A stretch of 64,000 nucleotides of DNA from Bacteroidota bacterium (GCA_023417935.1 JAEZDY010000006.1:20507-84506), one strand, 5' to 3'. Shown: positions 34,688-43,959, counted from the stretch's first letter. The notes: generated from the letters alone by a model not told the origin. Translations and numbers: made by a program.

Positions 34688-35818
34688 TCAGGTAGTGAAG
34701 AACTGCTTGATAGAATCAACAATATATTCAATTTCAGTATCTGTGATGGAATAGTAAAACGGGAGCCTGAGCAATGTATCTGAGTAACGCTCTGCATTCG
34801 GTAATTGCCTTTTGCCATGATGCGGCTTAAAGTAAGGTGAATTGTGCAATGAGAGATAATGGAATACCGCATGTATTTCTTTTGATAAGAGGAACTTTAA
34901 CAGCTCACTTCTAACATCAGGTGTTTTCACTGTAATATAAAACAAGTGACCATTATGTTGAGCATATTCCGGAATTACCGGAAGTGCAATATGGTCAGTT
35001 AATGCAGGGGTGTTTAACTTTTCAAAATATGTGTTCCATATCTGAAGGCGCTTTTCCTGTATTTGATCAATATGTTCAAGTTGTGCCTGCAGGAATGCGG
35101 CTGTTAGTTCATTTGGCAAAAAAGAACTGCCAAGAGCTACCCATTCGTATTTTTCTACTTCTCCCCTTGCAAAAGCAGCCCTGTTTGTACCTTTCTCCCA
35201 CATTATTTCTGCTGCTTTTACTTTATACGGATCATTGATGGTTATCATTCCCCCTTCGCCTGAAGTAATGTTTTTTGTTTCGTGAAATGAAAATGTACCG
35301 AATGAACCAATAGTACCAAGCTGTCGTCCTTTGTAACTTGCTTCAAGTCCCTGAGCCGCATCTTCAACAACTCTTAAATGATAACGTGATGCTATATCCA
35401 TAATGCGGTCCATGTCACAGGCTATCCCTCCATAATGGACTACTACAATAGCTTTAGTATTTTCTGTGATAAGTTCTTCAATTTTTTCTGCATCAATGTT
35501 AGGGCTGTCGACCATACTGTCGGCAAAAACAATTTTAGCACCGCGTAAGGCGTAGGCATTGGCAGTTGATACAAAAGTATAGGAAGGCATAATTACTTCA
35601 TCACCTGGCTTTATCTCGCACAGTAAAGCTGTCATCTCAAGTGCATCGGAACAACTGGTTGTAAGCAGTACCTTTTGTACAGAGTATCTTTGTTCAAAGA
35701 ATTGCTGACATTGCTGGGTATACTTTCCATTTCCCGAAAGTTTTCCTATTAAGGCAGCTTGCGACAAGTGATACACTTCCCGGCCGGTAAAATGAGGTTT
35801 ATTAAAAGGAATCTTCAT
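34688..35818 (-). CDS. wecE: dTDP-4-amino-4,6-dideoxygalactose transaminase (WecE/RffA-like)
   Basis: PLP-dependent sugar aminotransferase of the DegT/DnrJ/EryC1 family, converting dTDP-4-keto-6-deoxyglucose to the 4-amino sugar with glutamate as donor. At 376 residues it matches E. coli WecE in length, and the N-terminus IPFNKPHFTG, the PGDEVIMPSYTFVSTANA block and the cofactor Lys182 in SFHETKN closely resemble it. It is alone on the minus strand, convergent with ppk2, with no rmlA/rmlB nearby. Its product could feed the GNAT/GT2 genes at 28.8-30.4 kb, but this is inference. Confidence 0.9.
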   Translation of the reverse strand: MKIPFNKPHFTGREVYHLSQAALIGKLSGNGKYTQQCQQFFEQRYSVQKVLLTTSCSDALEMTALLCEIKPGDEVIMPSYTFVSTANAYALRGAKIVFADSMVDSPNIDAEKIEELITENTKAIVVVHYGGIACDMDRIMDIASRYHLRVVEDAAQGLEASYKGRQLGTIGSFGTFSFHETKNITSGEGGMITINDPYKVKAAEIMWEKGTNRAAFARGEVEKYEWVALGSSFLPNELTAAFLQAQLEHIDQIQEKRLQIWNTYFEKLNTPALTDHIALPVIPEYAQHNGHLFYITVKTPDVRSELLKFLLSKEIHAVFHYLSLHNSPYFKPHHGKRQLPNAERYSDTLLRLPFYYSITDTEIEYIVDSIKQFFTT

Positions 35819-36167
35819 TACTCAGTCAATTATACTTGATTTAACCATTAATATACCAGACAATCGGTATTATTGCGCAAGTTTCTCATCTCAAAAACAA
35901 TGCTTAATCTCTATTGGGCTGAATTAGTCATACCCACGTCCTGTTGGGCTATAATAGTTTATTAAATGCTTACTATTTTAATTGTTTAGATAACCTGGAA
36001 CTTTTTAAAGGTACTTTATTTTCCTGGTTTTTAGTAACGGCTAAATTAAGAATTATTCTATTTGGCAGTTCTTCCACTTTTTAGACGCAATTTTGGCATA
36101 ACTATTGCAACCTAACTTAATAAATTAACTAATTTTGTTCAATTAAGAATTTAAAATATTAGAACTC
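35819..36167. other. Divergent intergenic region wecE / DUF2147
   Basis: AT-rich 349-bp gap between divergent genes. It contains the sigma-54 promoter at 36093-36110. A repeated TTGGGCT word (about 35916 and 35943) could be half-sites for a regulator. About 120-180 bp separate these words from the promoter, a distance typical of enhancer sites, but no palindrome is clear. No small gene or RNA is evident. Confidence 0.5.
36093..36110 (+). promoter_or_regulatory. Sigma-54 (RpoN) promoter of the DUF2147-sulfotransferase pair
   Basis: TTGGCAT, 5 bp, TTGCAA: both the -24 GG and -12 GC are intact with the required spacing. The predicted start is near 36120, leaving a leader of about 48 nt before the ATG at 36168. 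This is the best sigma-54 match I found in the window. Confidence 0.7.
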
Positions 36168-36782
36168 ATGAAGAGAACTCAACTATTCACTTCTTTGCTG
36201 GCAGTATCGTTTATGGTATTTTCTTTTGTTAGTCTAAACGCACAATCAGTGCAGTCTGACAAAGCTAAAACCATTGAAACACAGAAGCGAGCTACGCCGG
36301 TTAAACCAACCACTCAAAGTCAAAAAGCAACATCTGCTACTCCGGCTACTCCGGCTAAACCAGCAGTGAGGCCAACATCAGCTGCCAGCATTGCCAGCAC
36401 TGATCTTACGGGATTTTGGCTGACAGCGCAAAAGGGCTCAATTATTGAATTCAAGAAAAATGGTGAGGTTTATGAAGGCAAAGTAGTATGGTCAAAGAAT
36501 GCAAAAGGAAGAGACGGGAAGCCATTGAAAGATGTGAATAATCCTGATAAATCAAAAAGAAATAATCCTTTGCTGGGTACCACAATGATAAGCGGATTGA
36601 AATACAATCCCAAAACTGACACTTATGAAGGTGGTAAGATCTACCAACCTCAAACCGGACGCACATTTAATTGCAAGGTAAACCTCGATAAAAGCAAAAA
36701 CGCTATTCAGGTGCATGGCGGTGTTGGTTTTATCAGCAAAACCCTTACCTGGACACGAACAAGTGGAGTGCCTGGTAAATAA
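36168..36782 (+). CDS. Exported DUF2147 protein with Pro/Thr/Ala linker
   Basis: A 204-residue protein: signal peptide (cleavage near LNA-Q, about 25), a low-complexity linker of Thr, Pro, Ala and Lys (about 38-68), then a DUF2147 domain (about 75-200) with LTGFWLT, EVYEGKVVWSKN, the Asp-Gly-Lys-Pro turn, LLGTTMISGLKY and the C-terminal TLTWTR. DUF2147 proteins are periplasmic beta-rich proteins of unknown function. It lies behind a strong sigma-54 promoter and is 15 bp upstream of a sulfotransferase gene, so the pair is probably co-regulated. Confidence 0.85.
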   Translation: MKRTQLFTSLLAVSFMVFSFVSLNAQSVQSDKAKTIETQKRATPVKPTTQSQKATSATPATPAKPAVRPTSAASIASTDLTGFWLTAQKGSIIEFKKNGEVYEGKVVWSKNAKGRDGKPLKDVNNPDKSKRNNPLLGTTMISGLKYNPKTDTYEGGKIYQPQTGRTFNCKVNLDKSKNAIQVHGGVGFISKTLTWTRTSGVPGK

Positions 36783-36797
36783 ATGCTCTAATACCTG

Positions 36798-37823
36798 ATG
36801 GTTCCAATCTTCTTTATCATAGGGCGTCCCAGGACGGGTACAACCCTCCTGAGATCGCTCTTTGATGCTCACCCTGACGTACAAATACCCTGGGAATGCC
36901 AGTTTGTTCTAAACCTTTATCCCAGATATGGAAAGGTTAAACATTGGACTAAAGCTTTAATCGATAACTTTTACGCTGATCTTATTGAGCAATGGCAGTT
37001 TAGTTCATGGAATATTAACCACGATAAACTTAAGACTGACCTACATGCTCATGAAGGTGAATCTTCTTATGTAAAAGTATGCGAAACCGTTTACCTTAAT
37101 TTCATCTCTTTTTATCCCAAAAAGGAGATAAAGCTTATTGGCGATAAAAATCACGGTTACACGATCTATACTGACAGGCTGAAGAAAATATACCCTGATG
37201 CAAAGTTTATATACATACTCAGGGACTACCGCGATAATTACCATTCAGTAACTAAGGTTGATTTTGAGTTGCCTGTTATTTCACTGGTAACATACAAGTG
37301 GAAGTACTTTTACAAGAAAGCATTAAAGGCGGCAGAAAAGTATCCAGGTTCATTCTATTTTATCAGGTATGAAGACCTTGCAACAGATCCTCACCTTCAT
37401 TTCAAAAAAATATGCGAATTCCTTGGAATTGAGTATTTACCCGAGGTATTTGAATTCTATAAAATGAAGGAAAAGGCGAGTGAGGTGTATCCCGATGATA
37501 TCCTCCAAAAACACCATAAAAGCTTGTTTAATCCTATAAACACCAGTCGTCTGGGATTATGGAAGCAATCACTCTCATCATCTCAGATAAAAATTGCTGA
37601 CCAGGTTGCAGGTAAGTATGCTGATTTGGCAGGTTATGAAAGGCAGTATAAAGAATATAATCTATTAACAACTTTGAAGGCTGCTCCAGGAACTACCTAT
37701 GCAAGTTTGCTTTACCTTATGACATATATTATCGATCGGTTCCCATATAGGTTAAGGGAGAAGCTATTAAGTAAGGGTCCTTTATGGCTTGCTAAAGTTT
37801 TTGGGAAATTAAAGCAATTGTAG
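36798..37823 (+). CDS. PAPS-dependent sulfotransferase (copy 1)
   Basis: Transfers sulfate from PAPS to a hydroxyl or amine acceptor, cytosolic. The 341-residue protein has the 5'-phosphosulfate loop GRPRTGTTLL (9-18) at the very N-terminus, and the 3'-phosphate region YILRDYRDNYHS with the conserved Arg and Ser. Membership of the Sulfotransfer_3 type is likely. No signal peptide. It is paralogous to the 40.5-41.5 kb protein. It follows the DUF2147 gene by 15 bp, so it falls under the sigma-54 promoter. Its last 32 bp overlap the convergent SGNH gene. The acceptor is likely a glycan or lipid of this locus (inference). Confidence 0.85.
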   Translation: MVPIFFIIGRPRTGTTLLRSLFDAHPDVQIPWECQFVLNLYPRYGKVKHWTKALIDNFYADLIEQWQFSSWNINHDKLKTDLHAHEGESSYVKVCETVYLNFISFYPKKEIKLIGDKNHGYTIYTDRLKKIYPDAKFIYILRDYRDNYHSVTKVDFELPVISLVTYKWKYFYKKALKAAEKYPGSFYFIRYEDLATDPHLHFKKICEFLGIEYLPEVFEFYKMKEKASEVYPDDILQKHHKSLFNPINTSRLGLWKQSLSSSQIKIADQVAGKYADLAGYERQYKEYNLLTTLKAAPGTTYASLLYLMTYIIDRFPYRLREKLLSKGPLWLAKVFGKLKQL

Positions 37824-38793
37824 CTTCCTTGGCAATGTTATTTTCTAACGATTCAATATCCTCCTTCAAACGCTGTGTAAGAAGATCAGAGCCTTGAATA
37901 TTCAGGTGGTCGGGGTCAAAGAAGTATTCGGGATTATCGAAATACAAGTTATGATAATCAAAAGTGCCCTGATATACAGTATAGCGTGAAGCAATACTTT
38001 CAACCTCTCCGTATAACTTATCAGCCGGTACAATTTTCTTTTCTTCTTCATCAAACTCCTTAGTTAGAGGATATCTGATTAAAACAACCTTCACTTTGTG
38101 CTCCTGGCATAGCTGCATCATTTTATCGAAATAATGCTTGATGGCATTGTCAAAATACACATCACCTGATAAGATCAACTGGGCTTTATTCCATGCAGTT
38201 TTACGTTTGTTAGTTTCATCCGCGAAGTTCTTATAGTCACGATGAGGCCTGTAACCATTGTACATTTCAAGGTTCTTCATCTTCATACGGTATACGATAG
38301 ATAGTTGAATATCTTTATAATTGCCGGCGTATGAAAAAAACTTTCCTTCAATCCACTTTGTTAAGATTCCCCTGTCATCCTTTACTTTCGCCAGTTCCAT
38401 ATAATCTATGTACTTGATCCAGTATGAGTTGTACTCATATCGGTTGGATATCTTCTCACCATATGATGAGAGGTCAGATTGTAACAACAGGTATTCGGGT
38501 TTTTTGCCCGTATTTTCAAGGATATGTTTCAGTTTATAGTACGACTGTATGTAATTCTCACTCGGTGACCCGTAATTAAAACTCTTGTCAAGGATATGAG
38601 TATTGATGCAGTTATGTGAATTACCCAGAGCCAGGAACTTAAGAGTATCGTTATATTCAGCAAACTGCTCATCCATTTTCTCATTCAGGATATTGTGAAC
38701 CGAGAATGCCTTGAACGACTGATCAAGTATTGTGTTGATCAGCAAGATCAAACCCACAAACAACATTAACCTTATGGCGAATTTCCTTGACAT
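37792..38793 (-). CDS. SGNH-fold membrane-anchored protein (DltD/AlgJ-like role)
   Basis: A 333-residue protein with one N-terminal hydrophobic segment (about 8-22), so a signal anchor with an extracytoplasmic domain. The SGNH block I is ALGNSH (Ser59) and the block V Asp/His pair is in FFDPDHLNIQG near residue 305. These are the features of the DltD and AlgJ/AlgX partners that complete acyl transfer by MBOAT proteins. It lies 6 bp downstream of the MBOAT gene on the same strand. Overall similarity to a named family is not strong, so the role rests on motifs plus context. Confidence 0.72.
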   Translation of the reverse strand: MSRKFAIRLMLFVGLILLINTILDQSFKAFSVHNILNEKMDEQFAEYNDTLKFLALGNSHNCINTHILDKSFNYGSPSENYIQSYYKLKHILENTGKKPEYLLLQSDLSSYGEKISNRYEYNSYWIKYIDYMELAKVKDDRGILTKWIEGKFFSYAGNYKDIQLSIVYRMKMKNLEMYNGYRPHRDYKNFADETNKRKTAWNKAQLILSGDVYFDNAIKHYFDKMMQLCQEHKVKVVLIRYPLTKEFDEEEKKIVPADKLYGEVESIASRYTVYQGTFDYHNLYFDNPEYFFDPDHLNIQGSDLLTQRLKEDIESLENNIAKEATIALISQKL

Positions 38794-38799
38794 CCTGAG

Positions 38800-40251
38800 T
38801 TAAAACTGAAAGTAAATAAACTTATTCTCGTGAAGTACACCAAACAAAAGAACAAAAAACACGAAGCCTGAATATAACGACCATCTTATCATCAATGGTT
38901 TTGAGGCAAGTGCTTCTACTAAGTTGCGTTTAGCGTGCATGTGCTCTATAATTAGTAATCCCAATACCATGAGCATGCCAAACAACACCTCATTACTTCT
39001 CAATATATAAGCTACTGCTTCACTCGTTGTGCTGAAATCAAATGAGTTTCTTAAAAGTATCAAACTATCTGAAAGGCTGTTTGCCCTGAAGAAGTATAGT
39101 GATACAGTTACAATTGAGAATGTAAAGAGTATCCCGAGTGTGTTCCTTATTGAATTTGAATTACTTATACCTGTATAGTCATATAAGTTGGTACGGGCTT
39201 TCTCAGTAACTGTTTCAAGCACTAACATTATTCCATGAAAAAGTCCAAATATCACAAATGTCCATGAAGCACCATGCCATAAACCCATGAGAAGGAAAGT
39301 GATGACCAAATTACGGTAGAAAAGATGGTATTTAACCTGATTTCCTTTGATATAGGGTAGCGAGTACAAAACATAATCGCGGAACCAGGTGGTTAGTGAT
39401 ATATGCCAGCGGTTCCAAAAATCTCTAAGTGAAGTAGCTGTCATCGGCCGGTTAAAGTTAATCATCAATTCATACCCAAGTATTCTGGCAGAACCTCTGG
39501 CTATATCAGTGTACCCTGAAAAATCACTATAAAGCTGGAAGGCAAAAAGTACTGTTGCAAGTATTATGGTGATACCTGCATGTTGTGATGGATTTTCATA
39601 TACGTAATTAACAAACATTCCAAGTCTATCCGCTATAACAAGCTTTTTAAAGAACCCCCAAAGCATTAACTTTAACCCACTTACCAATCGTTCTTCGCTG
39701 AATTTGTTAGGTTTATTAATTTGTGGAAGCAAACTTGTTGAACGTTCAATTGGTCCGGCCACTAATTGTGGGAAGAAAGATACGTATAGTGCAAACTTTC
39801 CAAGATGCTTTTCAGCAGGGGCGTTACCACGATATACATCAATTGTATAACTGAGCGATTGGAATATAAAGAAGGATATCCCCACCGGCAATAGTATATC
39901 CCAAACAGGTGAAGAAACATCTGAATTGAATGCTCCAAGTACATCATTAACGCTCTGCGAAAAGAAATTGAGATACTTGAAGCCTGCAAGCATTCCAATA
40001 TTGACAAGAATGCTTAGAATAACCAGGAATTTCTTTTTCTTCTTATCCTTTTCCTTTCCCAGTTTCAAACCAATAAAGTAATCAACCAGGGTAGTAAACA
40101 TTATAAGCAGCACATATTCAGCTTTCCAGCTCATGTAGAATGCATAGCTGGCTATGAGCAATAGCACCCACTTCCACTTATCAGGCAGGCTGAAGTAGAG
40201 AGCCACCACCGCAGGAAAAAAAATAAGGTATTCTATAGAATTGAAAAGCAT
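38800..40251 (-). CDS. MBOAT family O-acyltransferase (AlgI/DltB-like)
   Basis: Polytopic membrane acyltransferase that moves an acyl group from a cytosolic donor to an extracytoplasmic glycan or carrier. The 483-residue protein has about eleven membrane segments, the GISFFIFQSLSYTIDVYRG block, PQLVAGPIER, DFWNRWHISLTTWFRDY (His283) and the catalytic His326 in LMGLWHGASW, as in AlgI and PatA. It is followed after 6 bp by an SGNH gene. Most such pairs transfer acetyl or D-alanyl. Here two FAAL-ACP genes nearby suggest a longer acyl donor (inference). Confidence 0.92.
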   Translation of the reverse strand: MLFNSIEYLIFFPAVVALYFSLPDKWKWVLLLIASYAFYMSWKAEYVLLIMFTTLVDYFIGLKLGKEKDKKKKKFLVILSILVNIGMLAGFKYLNFFSQSVNDVLGAFNSDVSSPVWDILLPVGISFFIFQSLSYTIDVYRGNAPAEKHLGKFALYVSFFPQLVAGPIERSTSLLPQINKPNKFSEERLVSGLKLMLWGFFKKLVIADRLGMFVNYVYENPSQHAGITIILATVLFAFQLYSDFSGYTDIARGSARILGYELMINFNRPMTATSLRDFWNRWHISLTTWFRDYVLYSLPYIKGNQVKYHLFYRNLVITFLLMGLWHGASWTFVIFGLFHGIMLVLETVTEKARTNLYDYTGISNSNSIRNTLGILFTFSIVTVSLYFFRANSLSDSLILLRNSFDFSTTSEAVAYILRSNEVLFGMLMVLGLLIIEHMHAKRNLVEALASKPLMIRWSLYSGFVFFVLLFGVLHENKFIYFQF

Positions 40252-40454
40252 GAAATATCCCCTGTTTCGGGTGCAAAATAAAGCATTTTCAGTTAATTAA
40301 CTACGTGATGAAGGATATTTCCCTAATTTTACTGCCTGATAATCTTCTGTTTACACTATTAAGGCACACAAAAAACCTTTTTACTTGTTGCCGACTGGTT
40401 TTCAGAATGTTAGTACAGTACGAATCAAAACTATCATAAGCTGCAACTCATTTA

Positions 40455-41501
40455 ATGCAAGATAAACCATTCTTCTTCATTATTGGCCGCCCCAGGTCGG
40501 GAACTACACTTTTGAGGTTACTTTTTGAGGCACATCCTAATCTGCTGTTACCCCCTGAAAGTCCTTTTATCATTATCTTGTACAAGAAGTATGAGAAGAT
40601 CACACATTGGAATGAGACAATAATTAAGGAGTTTGTTGAAGACCTTTATAAAGTCAGGTATTTTGATAAGTGGCTGATTGATAAGAAGGAACTTTATGAT
40701 CACCTACTGAAGTTAAAAGGTGAAGCTACCTTTAAACAAATGGTAATGCAGGTGTACGAATCGTACCACTCAGTGTATGAGAAGAAAGATATTACCATGA
40801 TTGGCGATAAGAACCCAATGTATTCACTATATGCCGACCGGATACATAAACTCTTTCCCGAATCAAAGATCATTCATATAACCCGTGATTACCGCGATAA
40901 CTACTTGTCACTGATCAACGTCAACTTTGAGGTGCCAATTGTTCCCATTGTAATCTACCGGTGGAAATATGCCCTGAGGAAAATGTGGAAACTTAAGGAG
41001 AAACAACCGGAACTGATATACTCCATTAGGTACGAAGATCTTGTTGCCGATCCGGAACATCATTGCCGACTGCTATGCGACTTTCTTGGGATAGAGTTTG
41101 ATCCTTCAGTATTATCATTTTATGAAAAGAAGAAGGATGTTGAAAAGGCCTATAAGGGTGCTGAAGATATAAGCCATATACATAAGAGCCTGTTTAATCC
41201 CATCTCCACAGAACGTATGGATAAATGGAAAACCGAAATGACACCCCGGCAAATCAAAGTGGCTGATCTTGTAATGGGTAAAACAGCAGAAAAAGCCGGC
41301 TACAATAGAATGTTTCCAAAATTCAGTCCCGGCCTTTATTTATGGATAATGCCATCTCTTGTGTATGCTTCCATCATGTACAGGCTTATCATGCTTGGTG
41401 ATCATCTGCCTTATGGCATGCGCAACTCCCTTAATAAAACACTGGGCATCTTCCTGAAGTTATACTGGAAATTCAACCAGAGAAAAGTAAAGCCTATTTG
41501 A
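40455..41501 (+). CDS. PAPS-dependent sulfotransferase (copy 2)
   Basis: A 348-residue paralogue of the 36.8-37.8 kb protein. It has the PAPS loop GRPRSGTTLL (11-20), the DKNPMYSLYADRI segment, HITRDYRDNYLS for the 3'-phosphate, and the same KSLFNPIS and RMDKWK blocks near the C-terminus. The two copies flank the MBOAT/SGNH pair, which points to sulfation and acylation of the same product. The substrate is unknown. Its own promoter was not identified. Confidence 0.85.
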   Translation: MQDKPFFFIIGRPRSGTTLLRLLFEAHPNLLLPPESPFIIILYKKYEKITHWNETIIKEFVEDLYKVRYFDKWLIDKKELYDHLLKLKGEATFKQMVMQVYESYHSVYEKKDITMIGDKNPMYSLYADRIHKLFPESKIIHITRDYRDNYLSLINVNFEVPIVPIVIYRWKYALRKMWKLKEKQPELIYSIRYEDLVADPEHHCRLLCDFLGIEFDPSVLSFYEKKKDVEKAYKGAEDISHIHKSLFNPISTERMDKWKTEMTPRQIKVADLVMGKTAEKAGYNRMFPKFSPGLYLWIMPSLVYASIMYRLIMLGDHLPYGMRNSLNKTLGIFLKLYWKFNQRKVKPI

Positions 41502-41574
41502 ATCGTACAGCACAAATTATGTGTGCCATACGAAATCGGGTTTTAATTGCACTGTAATAGAGCTTTATTTGAGA

Positions 41575-41698
41575 TTCATTTTACTTAGCCTCTTTTTAGG
41601 TTCATTTTAGCTTCATTCTAACCTCATATTGGAACCGAGGCTAGAACGAAGCTAGAAACAGTGTAAAACGAGGCTGAAAGCAGGCTAAGTAAAATGAA
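41575..41698. repeat. Long imperfect inverted repeat with 17-bp perfect ends
   Basis: TTCATTTTACTTAGCCT (41575-41591) is matched exactly in inverted orientation at 41682-41698. Inward of this the arms remain similar (GCTTCATTCTAACCTC against GCTTCGTTCTAGCCTC), with one gap of about 11 bp. The right arm is itself built from near-repeats such as CGAGGCTAGAA, CGAAGCTAGAA and CGAGGCTGAAA. No gene is inside. It resembles a MITE or a large structured RNA, but no target-site duplication is clear. Confidence 0.85.
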
Positions 41699-41842
41699 AC
41701 CCAAGTGAATCACCATAATACATGCTAACCACTTAATTTTCAGGTGTGCTTTTCATTATATGAGTCAATGAACTGTAACTACCTATGAAACATTCTGTAA
41801 CACAATTAATTACCAATAATTTCAGTGCATCATTTCTTTTCC

Positions 41843-41850
41843 TATTTTTG
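41843..41850 (+). promoter_or_regulatory. -7 box that sets the FAAL-ACP 1 start
   Basis: TATTTTTG, TAnnTTTG match. Transcription would begin near 41857, so translation should use the ATG at 41878 and not the in-frame one at 41785. Confidence 0.5.
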
Positions 41851-41877
41851 CACGTTTTAATAGATTTGCCCCCTTAT

Positions 41878-43959
41878 ATGAGCTTGACTAACTTTTTGAA
41901 CGATAGTATCACACCAGATGATACTTTTAAATATACTTTGCCTGAAATTCTTCAAACGCGTGCCCAAAATACACCTGATAGCACTGCGTTTATATTCCTG
42001 AAGGATGGTGAGGATGATGAAGAGCGCATAACGTATTATGAACTCGATAGAGCTGCAAGAGAAATAGCCTCTGCATTAATGGCGCTCAATATGAAAGGGG
42101 AACGTGCACTTATGCTCTATCCCGGTGGAATTGATTTCATAAAGGCTTTGTTTGGTTGTTTTTATGCCGGCATTATTGCAGTACCTGCATATCCCCCAAG
42201 GAAAAACAGGTCGCTTGAAAGGATAAAGACATTGGTAATTGATTCAGGAGCTAAGATTGTTCTCTCAATGGAAGATATTTTTGCATCCTGTGAGAGGTCA
42301 TTCTCTGATCTTGAAGATTTAAAAAACCTCAATTGGGTTCTTACTGACAATATTCCAAATAAAGAAGAAAATCTCTCAAGTGATAACATAATAATCCCTG
42401 TTCCTTCTGATATAGCGCTGTTACAGTATACTTCAGGCTCAACAGGTTTACCGAAGGGGGTTATGGTTACGCACAATAACATTGTTAGAAATCTTGAGTT
42501 CATACGTCAAAGCTTCAATCTTAAACCTCAAAGTGTATCAGTAACATGGCTACCAAGCTTCCATGATATGGGACTTATTGACGGGGTAATAGGCCCTGTT
42601 TACAATGGCTATTTGGGAGTTATAATGCAACCTGTAGCATTCATCCAAAAACCCTTAAGATGGCTTAAAGCAATAACCAAATACAAAGGCACCCACGGCG
42701 GTGCTCCTAATTTTGCTTTCGATCTGTGTGTTGACAGCATCACTGAAGAAGAAAGAAAAATACTCGATCTGTCAACAATGGAGACTCTTTACTGTGGTGC
42801 TGAACCCATTAGGAAAGAAACCTTTGAGCGCTTTATACAGGTATTTAGAGACTTCGGCATTAAAAAAGAATCATTGTATCCATGTTATGGTATGGCTGAA
42901 ACAACGCTGATCATTTCTGGTCCGGAAGCGGGCAGAGGACCTGAATATCTATGTGTGTCGGGCAGTGCCCTTGAAGGAAACCGTATTGTAACAAATGATC
43001 CGGACAATCCTGACTCGCGTTATCTTGTTGGTGTTGGATACCCTTGGGTTGATACGAAGGTTGAAATTGTAAATCCTGATACATTAGAAGTATGCGGCAA
43101 AAATGAAGTAGGTGAAATTTGGGTATCTGGCTCAATTGTTACTGCTGGCTATTGGAATAATGAAGAGATAACCAAGCAAACCTTTGGCGTTAAAATACCT
43201 GCCGTTGGACAATCATCAGATGGTAATAAAACCAGTTTGCAATACCTCAGAACCGGCGACCTTGGATTCATCCATGATGGAGAGCTTTATATAACAGGTC
43301 GCCTGAAAGACATGATTATCCTCCATGGCAGAAATTACTATCCTCAGGATATTGAGTATATCACAGAGCTTAGCCATCCTGCTATCCGACATTCGGCCAG
43401 TGCTGCCTTTTCAATAGAAGTTGATTCAAACGAAAAACTTGTTATTGTGGCTGAGGTTGAACGCTCCTATATCCGTAATATTGATACAGAAGCTGTTTGT
43501 GATGCCATCCGCATGAGCATTTCTGAAGATTTCGAACAACAAGTGTATGCTATTCAATTGCTTCGCACTGCAAGTATCCCTAAAACCTCAAGTGGTAAAA
43601 TTCAGCGCAAGGCTTGTAAGGAAGGGTTCCTTAACAAATCGCTTGAAGTAGTAGGTGAATCTTTAGCCGAAAACCAAACAGGTGGTAATAATACCGCACT
43701 GGTTGATTTAGTTGCAATTCAAGCCTGGTTGATGGTATGGATACATCTCAAGCTCAACGTTGATCTTGAAAAGATCGATAAAGGACGTATGATTTCAGCG
43801 TATGGTTTGAATTCATTGAAGGCGATACAACTACAACAGGACTTCCTGCAAAAGTTTGAAGTTAACATACCACCGTATATTTTCTTCGATAAGATTACAC
43901 TTGGAGAATTAAGTGAGAAGGCATTTGCTCTATATAAGGAGTCAGTGAAAGTTGATTAA
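41878..43959 (+). CDS. Fatty acyl-AMP ligase fused to an acyl carrier domain (copy 1)
   Basis: Bimodular enzyme expected to adenylate a fatty acid and load it on its own carrier. From the ATG at 41878 it has 693 residues: FAAL domain (about 1-570) with YTSGSTGLPKG, SWLPSFHDMGLIDG (the typical FAAL motif), GRLKDMIILHGRNYYPQDIE and KTSSGKIQR, then a linker and a carrier domain (about 605-690) with the attachment Ser in YGLNSLKA (codon 43813-43815). An upstream ATG (41785) would add a hydrophobic stretch, but a -7 box lies between the two. It is paralogous to the 45.5-47.5 kb protein. Likely donor for the MBOAT acyltransferase next door (inference). Confidence 0.9.
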   Translation: MSLTNFLNDSITPDDTFKYTLPEILQTRAQNTPDSTAFIFLKDGEDDEERITYYELDRAAREIASALMALNMKGERALMLYPGGIDFIKALFGCFYAGIIAVPAYPPRKNRSLERIKTLVIDSGAKIVLSMEDIFASCERSFSDLEDLKNLNWVLTDNIPNKEENLSSDNIIIPVPSDIALLQYTSGSTGLPKGVMVTHNNIVRNLEFIRQSFNLKPQSVSVTWLPSFHDMGLIDGVIGPVYNGYLGVIMQPVAFIQKPLRWLKAITKYKGTHGGAPNFAFDLCVDSITEEERKILDLSTMETLYCGAEPIRKETFERFIQVFRDFGIKKESLYPCYGMAETTLIISGPEAGRGPEYLCVSGSALEGNRIVTNDPDNPDSRYLVGVGYPWVDTKVEIVNPDTLEVCGKNEVGEIWVSGSIVTAGYWNNEEITKQTFGVKIPAVGQSSDGNKTSLQYLRTGDLGFIHDGELYITGRLKDMIILHGRNYYPQDIEYITELSHPAIRHSASAAFSIEVDSNEKLVIVAEVERSYIRNIDTEAVCDAIRMSISEDFEQQVYAIQLLRTASIPKTSSGKIQRKACKEGFLNKSLEVVGESLAENQTGGNNTALVDLVAIQAWLMVWIHLKLNVDLEKIDKGRMISAYGLNSLKAIQLQQDFLQKFEVNIPPYIFFDKITLGELSEKAFALYKESVKVD

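Larger units (their letters stand above)
41502..41877. other. Intergenic region with long inverted repeat
   Basis: 376 bp between the second sulfotransferase and the first FAAL-ACP gene. It contains the 124-bp inverted repeat at 41575-41698 and a -7 box at 41843-41850. The frame of the following gene is open from an ATG at 41785, but that ATG precedes the -7 box. The rest shows nothing recognisable. Confidence 0.55.

Noticed and set aside
35819..36092. Riboswitch or small RNA upstream of the DUF2147 gene
   Set aside because: No conserved riboswitch core or strong stem found by eye. The sigma-54 start lies downstream of this region, so it would not be in the leader.
41785..41877. N-terminal extension of FAAL-ACP copy 1
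   Set aside because: A TATTTTTG box lies between this ATG and the one at 41878, and the other copy has no such extension.
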